Shown in pieces: positions 5,850-7,537 of a stretch of DNA of 7,537 nt (the first letter of the stretch is position 1; the number at the start of each line of letters is the position of its first letter). Below the pieces are notes generated by a model. That model was not told where the DNA came from and did no database searches. It saw only the letters and a list, made by a program, of their open reading frames with translations. The translations under genes were made by a program, and so were the position numbers. Source of the stretch: Planctomycetota bacterium (lineage in GTDB: Bacteria; Planctomycetota; UBA1135; UBA2386); assembly GCA_016793305.1 (NCBI GenBank), contig JAEUHU010000527.1, forward strand, positions 1 through 7,537. Direction: 5' to 3'.

Positions 5850-5858
5850 ACTGGACAA
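5850..5858 (-). promoter_or_regulatory. Candidate DnaA box 2 in the dnaA-dnaN gap
   Basis: On the minus strand this reads TTGTCCAGT, matching the first seven positions of TTGTCCACA. It directly abuts the palindrome ending at 5849. It departs from the consensus in the last two bases, so it is weak. Confidence 0.25.
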
Positions 5859-5875
5859 GTGGACTCCCTTCACCC

Positions 5876-5884
5876 TTCTGCACA
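5876..5884 (+). promoter_or_regulatory. Candidate DnaA box 3 in the dnaA-dnaN gap
   Basis: TTCTGCACA matches TTATCCACA at 7 of 9 positions and keeps the CACA end. It is close kin to the 9-mers at 5754 and 5957. Confidence 0.35.
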
Positions 5885-5956
5885 GCCGTTCTCAAGATCG
5901 TGGAACCGCTGCCAAACCCGCTTTCCGGCTCGATCCGTGGCGTTTTCCCGGCTACC

Positions 5957-5965
5957 CTCTCCACA
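5957..5965 (+). promoter_or_regulatory. Candidate DnaA box 4, upstream of the AT-richer segment
   Basis: CTCTCCACA matches TTATCCACA at 7 of 9 positions and ends in the strongly conserved CCACA. It has the same orientation as the box at 5876 and the one before dnaA at 3917 (CTGTCCACA, one base different). It lies ~30 bp before the AT-richer palindrome. Confidence 0.4.
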
Positions 5966-5994
5966 CTCGTGACGGCACGGACGACGGTGATGAC

Positions 5995-6008
5995 GAGAGA
6001 ATTCTCTC
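5995..6008. repeat. 14-bp perfect palindrome GAGAGAATTCTCTC in an AT-richer patch
   Basis: Fully symmetric about 6001/6002. Together with the following TATCACACACTCTT it forms the least GC-rich stretch of the gap, 75 bp before dnaN. Possible roles are a DNA unwinding element, an operator for dnaN, or part of a promoter (TATCAC at 6009-6014 is a poor -10 with no convincing -35). Confidence 0.45.
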
Positions 6009-6083
6009 TATCACACACTCTTCGTGTCGCGAGCTGGCCCGGCAATCGGATCCCACCAACCAGAGTCCCCTTCCTACCGTACG

Positions 6084-7178
6084 ATGAAGATCCTCTGCGA
6101 CCGCACGGCGCTGCTCGAAGCCGTGAACGTGGTCTCCTCGGTCGTGCCGGTGAAGACGCCGAAGCCGATCCTGCAGAACCTGCTGGTCCGTGCCGACGGC
6201 GATTCGATCACGTTGTTCGCCACCGACCTCGAGATGGCCGCCAGGGTCGAACTGGACAGCGTCAAGGTCGCCCGCAAGGGCACCGTGCTGCTGCCGGCCC
6301 GCGAGACGGCAGCCCTGCTGCGCGAGCTCAGCGACCCGACCGTGACCCTGGAGAGCAGCGAACAGCGTTGCCGGATCGAGAGCGGCGGGGGTTCGTTCGT
6401 GCTGCTCGGCGAAGACCCGCAGCAGTATCCCGATGAAGCCCAGGTCAAGTCGGGCAAGCGGCTCGAACTGCCGGCCGGCCGGATGCTGCGGATGATCCAG
6501 GAGACGGTGTTCGCCGCTGCTCGTGAGGAGACCCGCTACGCGATCAACGGCGTGCTGATCGACGCCGGTGGCGGCTGCGTGCGCATGGTCGCGACGGACG
6601 GCCGACGCCTGTCGATCAGCTACGAGAACGTCGACACCAAGGTCGAGTTCAAGGTCGTCGTGCCGCTGCGCGCGTTGAACACGCTCGGCCGGGCGCTGGC
6701 CGAAGGCAGCAAGACGGCGTTGACGATCGACGTCGGCGACAAGCAGATCGTGTTCCACACCGGCAAGCTGCAGCTGGTCAGCCAGCTGCTCGAGACGCGC
6801 TTCCCGGACTACGAGGGCGTGTTGCCGAAGGCGGCCGACACCACGGTCGAGGTGCAGCGGGCGGTGCTGGAGTCGGCGCTGCGTCGGGCCGCGATCCTGT
6901 GCTCCGCCGACCTGCGCATGGTGCGCTTCGAGGTCGGCGAGCAGTCGCTGCGCATGACCGCCGAGAGTTCGGCGCGCGGCCGCGCCGACGTCGTAGTCGA
7001 CTGCTCGGTCAAGGGATCGGGCGGCAGCATCAACTTCAACCCGGACTACATCCTCGAAGCGCTCCGTGTCTGCCAGCTCGACCAGGTCCGGCTCGACATG
7101 TCCGACGATTCGATGCCCGCGAAGTTCACGCTCGGGGAGTCGTTCACCTACGTCGTCATGCCGATCAGTGGAGCGTGA
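6084..7178 (+). CDS. dnaN: DNA polymerase III beta subunit (sliding clamp)
   Basis: DnaN dimerises into a ring around DNA and tethers the replicative polymerase and repair partners. The 364 residues match the family length and carry all three clamp domains. Landmarks are PILQNLLVRA (28-37), ATDLEM (46-51), LLPARE, ATDGRR (170-175), the domain-2/3 junction RFPDYEG (239-245) and NPDYILEAL near the C-terminus. The end is YVVMPISGA, where many clamps end MPMRL or similar; the MP is kept (M359, P360) but the Arg and Leu of the partner-binding pocket edge are not. The start is fixed by the MKILCDRTALLEAV N-terminus; the open frame back to 6024 adds nothing clamp-like. There is no Shine-Dalgarno, and the leader is C-rich. 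The TGA overlaps the ATG of the next gene by one base. Confidence 0.97.
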   Translation: MKILCDRTALLEAVNVVSSVVPVKTPKPILQNLLVRADGDSITLFATDLEMAARVELDSVKVARKGTVLLPARETAALLRELSDPTVTLESSEQRCRIESGGGSFVLLGEDPQQYPDEAQVKSGKRLELPAGRMLRMIQETVFAAAREETRYAINGVLIDAGGGCVRMVATDGRRLSISYENVDTKVEFKVVVPLRALNTLGRALAEGSKTALTIDVGDKQIVFHTGKLQLVSQLLETRFPDYEGVLPKAADTTVEVQRAVLESALRRAAILCSADLRMVRFEVGEQSLRMTAESSARGRADVVVDCSVKGSGGSINFNPDYILEALRVCQLDQVRLDMSDDSMPAKFTLGESFTYVVMPISGA

Positions 7179-7201
7179 TGCATCAGTTGCCCCTGATGCA
7201 T
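7177..7201. repeat. Short direct repeat TGATGCAT at the dnaN-dciA junction
   Basis: TGATGCAT occurs at 7177-7184 and again at 7194-7201, 17 bp apart. The first copy is part of a 10-bp palindrome (TGATGCATCA). Each copy contains an in-frame ATG for the downstream gene, so the pair creates two alternative starts. Confidence 0.35.
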
Positions 7202-7537
7202 GAGTGGCGCCCGATCCAGGTTCTTCCGCAGCCGCGATCCCAGGGGTCTCACTTGGCCGAACCGCAACGAGCCGGCGATTTCCTGCGCGACATCCTGAAG
7301 CAGGCCGTACAGAGCAAGTCGCGCAGCGCCTACGCCGAGGCGCTGGACCAGATCCTGTCCGAACGGCTCCGCCCGCACTGCCAGATCGTCGGCTGTCGCG
7401 CCGGCAAGCTCACCCTCGAAGTCGATTCCGCACCCCTGTTCGCCGAGCTGTCGGGCTTCCGACGCGAGGAGATCCGGCTGCGCATCAACCAACTCGTTCC
7501 TGATCAACCCATCGCCCAGCTGCAGTTCCGGCTGGGA
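7178..7537 (+). CDS. dciA: DciA/DUF721 family replicative-helicase loader (3' truncated)
   Basis: The frame is open to the window end, giving 120 residues. DciA is the widespread, DnaC-independent factor that assists loading of the DnaB helicase. Recognisable DUF721 features are GDFLRDILKQAV near the start of the domain, a helix to ERLRPHCQIVGC, the strand-turn GKLTLEVDSAPLFAEL, and EEIRLRINQLV followed by QLQFRLG, which is where KH-like DUF721 domains usually end. Three starts compete: ATG 7178, overlapping the dnaN stop as TGATG; ATG 7196; and TTG 7253, which has AGGGG (7242-7246) at good spacing and would begin LAEPQRAGDF. The first ~25 residues from 7178 show no domain similarity. dnaN-dciA is probably one transcript. 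The protein may end shortly after the window. Confidence 0.85.
   Translation, partial: MHQLPLMHEWRPIQVLPQPRSQGSHLAEPQRAGDFLRDILKQAVQSKSRSAYAEALDQILSERLRPHCQIVGCRAGKLTLEVDSAPLFAELSGFRREEIRLRINQLVPDQPIAQLQFRLG

Larger units (their letters stand above)
5474..6083. other. dnaA-dnaN intergenic region, candidate oriC
   Basis: This 610-bp gap between dnaA and dnaN has no plausible gene; the open frames crossing it are GC-driven and show no family features. It is dense in inverted repeats: 5475-5528, 5594-5628 (7-bp arms, long loop), 5659-5682, 5791-5810, 5818-5837, 5838-5849 and 5995-6008. It holds four degenerate DnaA-box-like 9-mers (5754, 5850, 5876, 5957). The segment around 5996-6022 is the AT-richer part and could be the unwinding element. 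Many bacteria place oriC in this gap or just before dnaA. From 5861 to 6083 I count about 84 C against 49 G. No strong box cluster is present, so the origin call is positional plus weak motifs. Confidence 0.55.

Noticed and set aside
1..7537. Mobile elements, CRISPR arrays, rRNA or tRNA genes
   Set aside because: No transposase-like frame, no regular repeat-spacer series and no conserved RNA-gene sequences were seen on either strand.

Overview
The window (7,537 bp) is a chromosomal replication-origin neighbourhood from a high-GC bacterium. All seven genes lie on the + strand. In order they are: the 3' end of a ParA/Soj-type ATPase gene; a small protein that looks like a catalytically dead histidine-kinase ATPase domain; bshA (bacillithiol glycosyltransferase); a NifS/IscS-type cysteine desulfurase; dnaA; dnaN; and the 5' part of a dciA (DUF721) helicase-loader gene cut by the window end. 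The lineage cannot be fixed from the sequence. The combination of bshA, dciA, very high GC, a dnaA-dnaN cluster and almost no Shine-Dalgarno sequences would suit a Planctomycetota, Acidobacteriota or Gemmatimonadota-like lineage. This is inference only.

Region by region. 1-1239: segregation ATPase followed after 36 bp by the pseudo-kinase-like protein; no parB is visible between or after them. 1240-1363: a short gap with a perfect 8-bp hairpin. 1364-3591: bshA and the cysteine desulfurase share an ATGA overlap and are almost certainly one transcript; they pair low-molecular-weight thiol synthesis with sulfur mobilisation. 3592-3958: non-coding leader of dnaA with two hairpins just after the desulfurase stop, one DnaA-box-like 9-mer and a strongly C-rich stretch before the ATG. 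3959-5473: dnaA. 5474-6083: a 610-bp non-coding gap rich in inverted repeats, with a terminator-like hairpin, three tandem palindromes, four degenerate DnaA-box-like 9-mers and an AT-richer palindrome just before dnaN; this is the best candidate for oriC. 6084-7537: dnaN and dciA, overlapping by one base (TGATG).

Together the genes cover initiation (DnaA), helicase loading (DciA), processivity (beta clamp) and origin segregation (ParA), with a thiol/sulfur pair embedded in the cluster. The core is conventional. The items most worth a second look are the degenerate kinase-like protein next to parA, the palindrome cluster and possible small RNA in the dnaA-dnaN gap, the lineage-specific DnaA-box candidates, and departures from consensus in the desulfurase and clamp. 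I did not find a clearly new multi-gene system.
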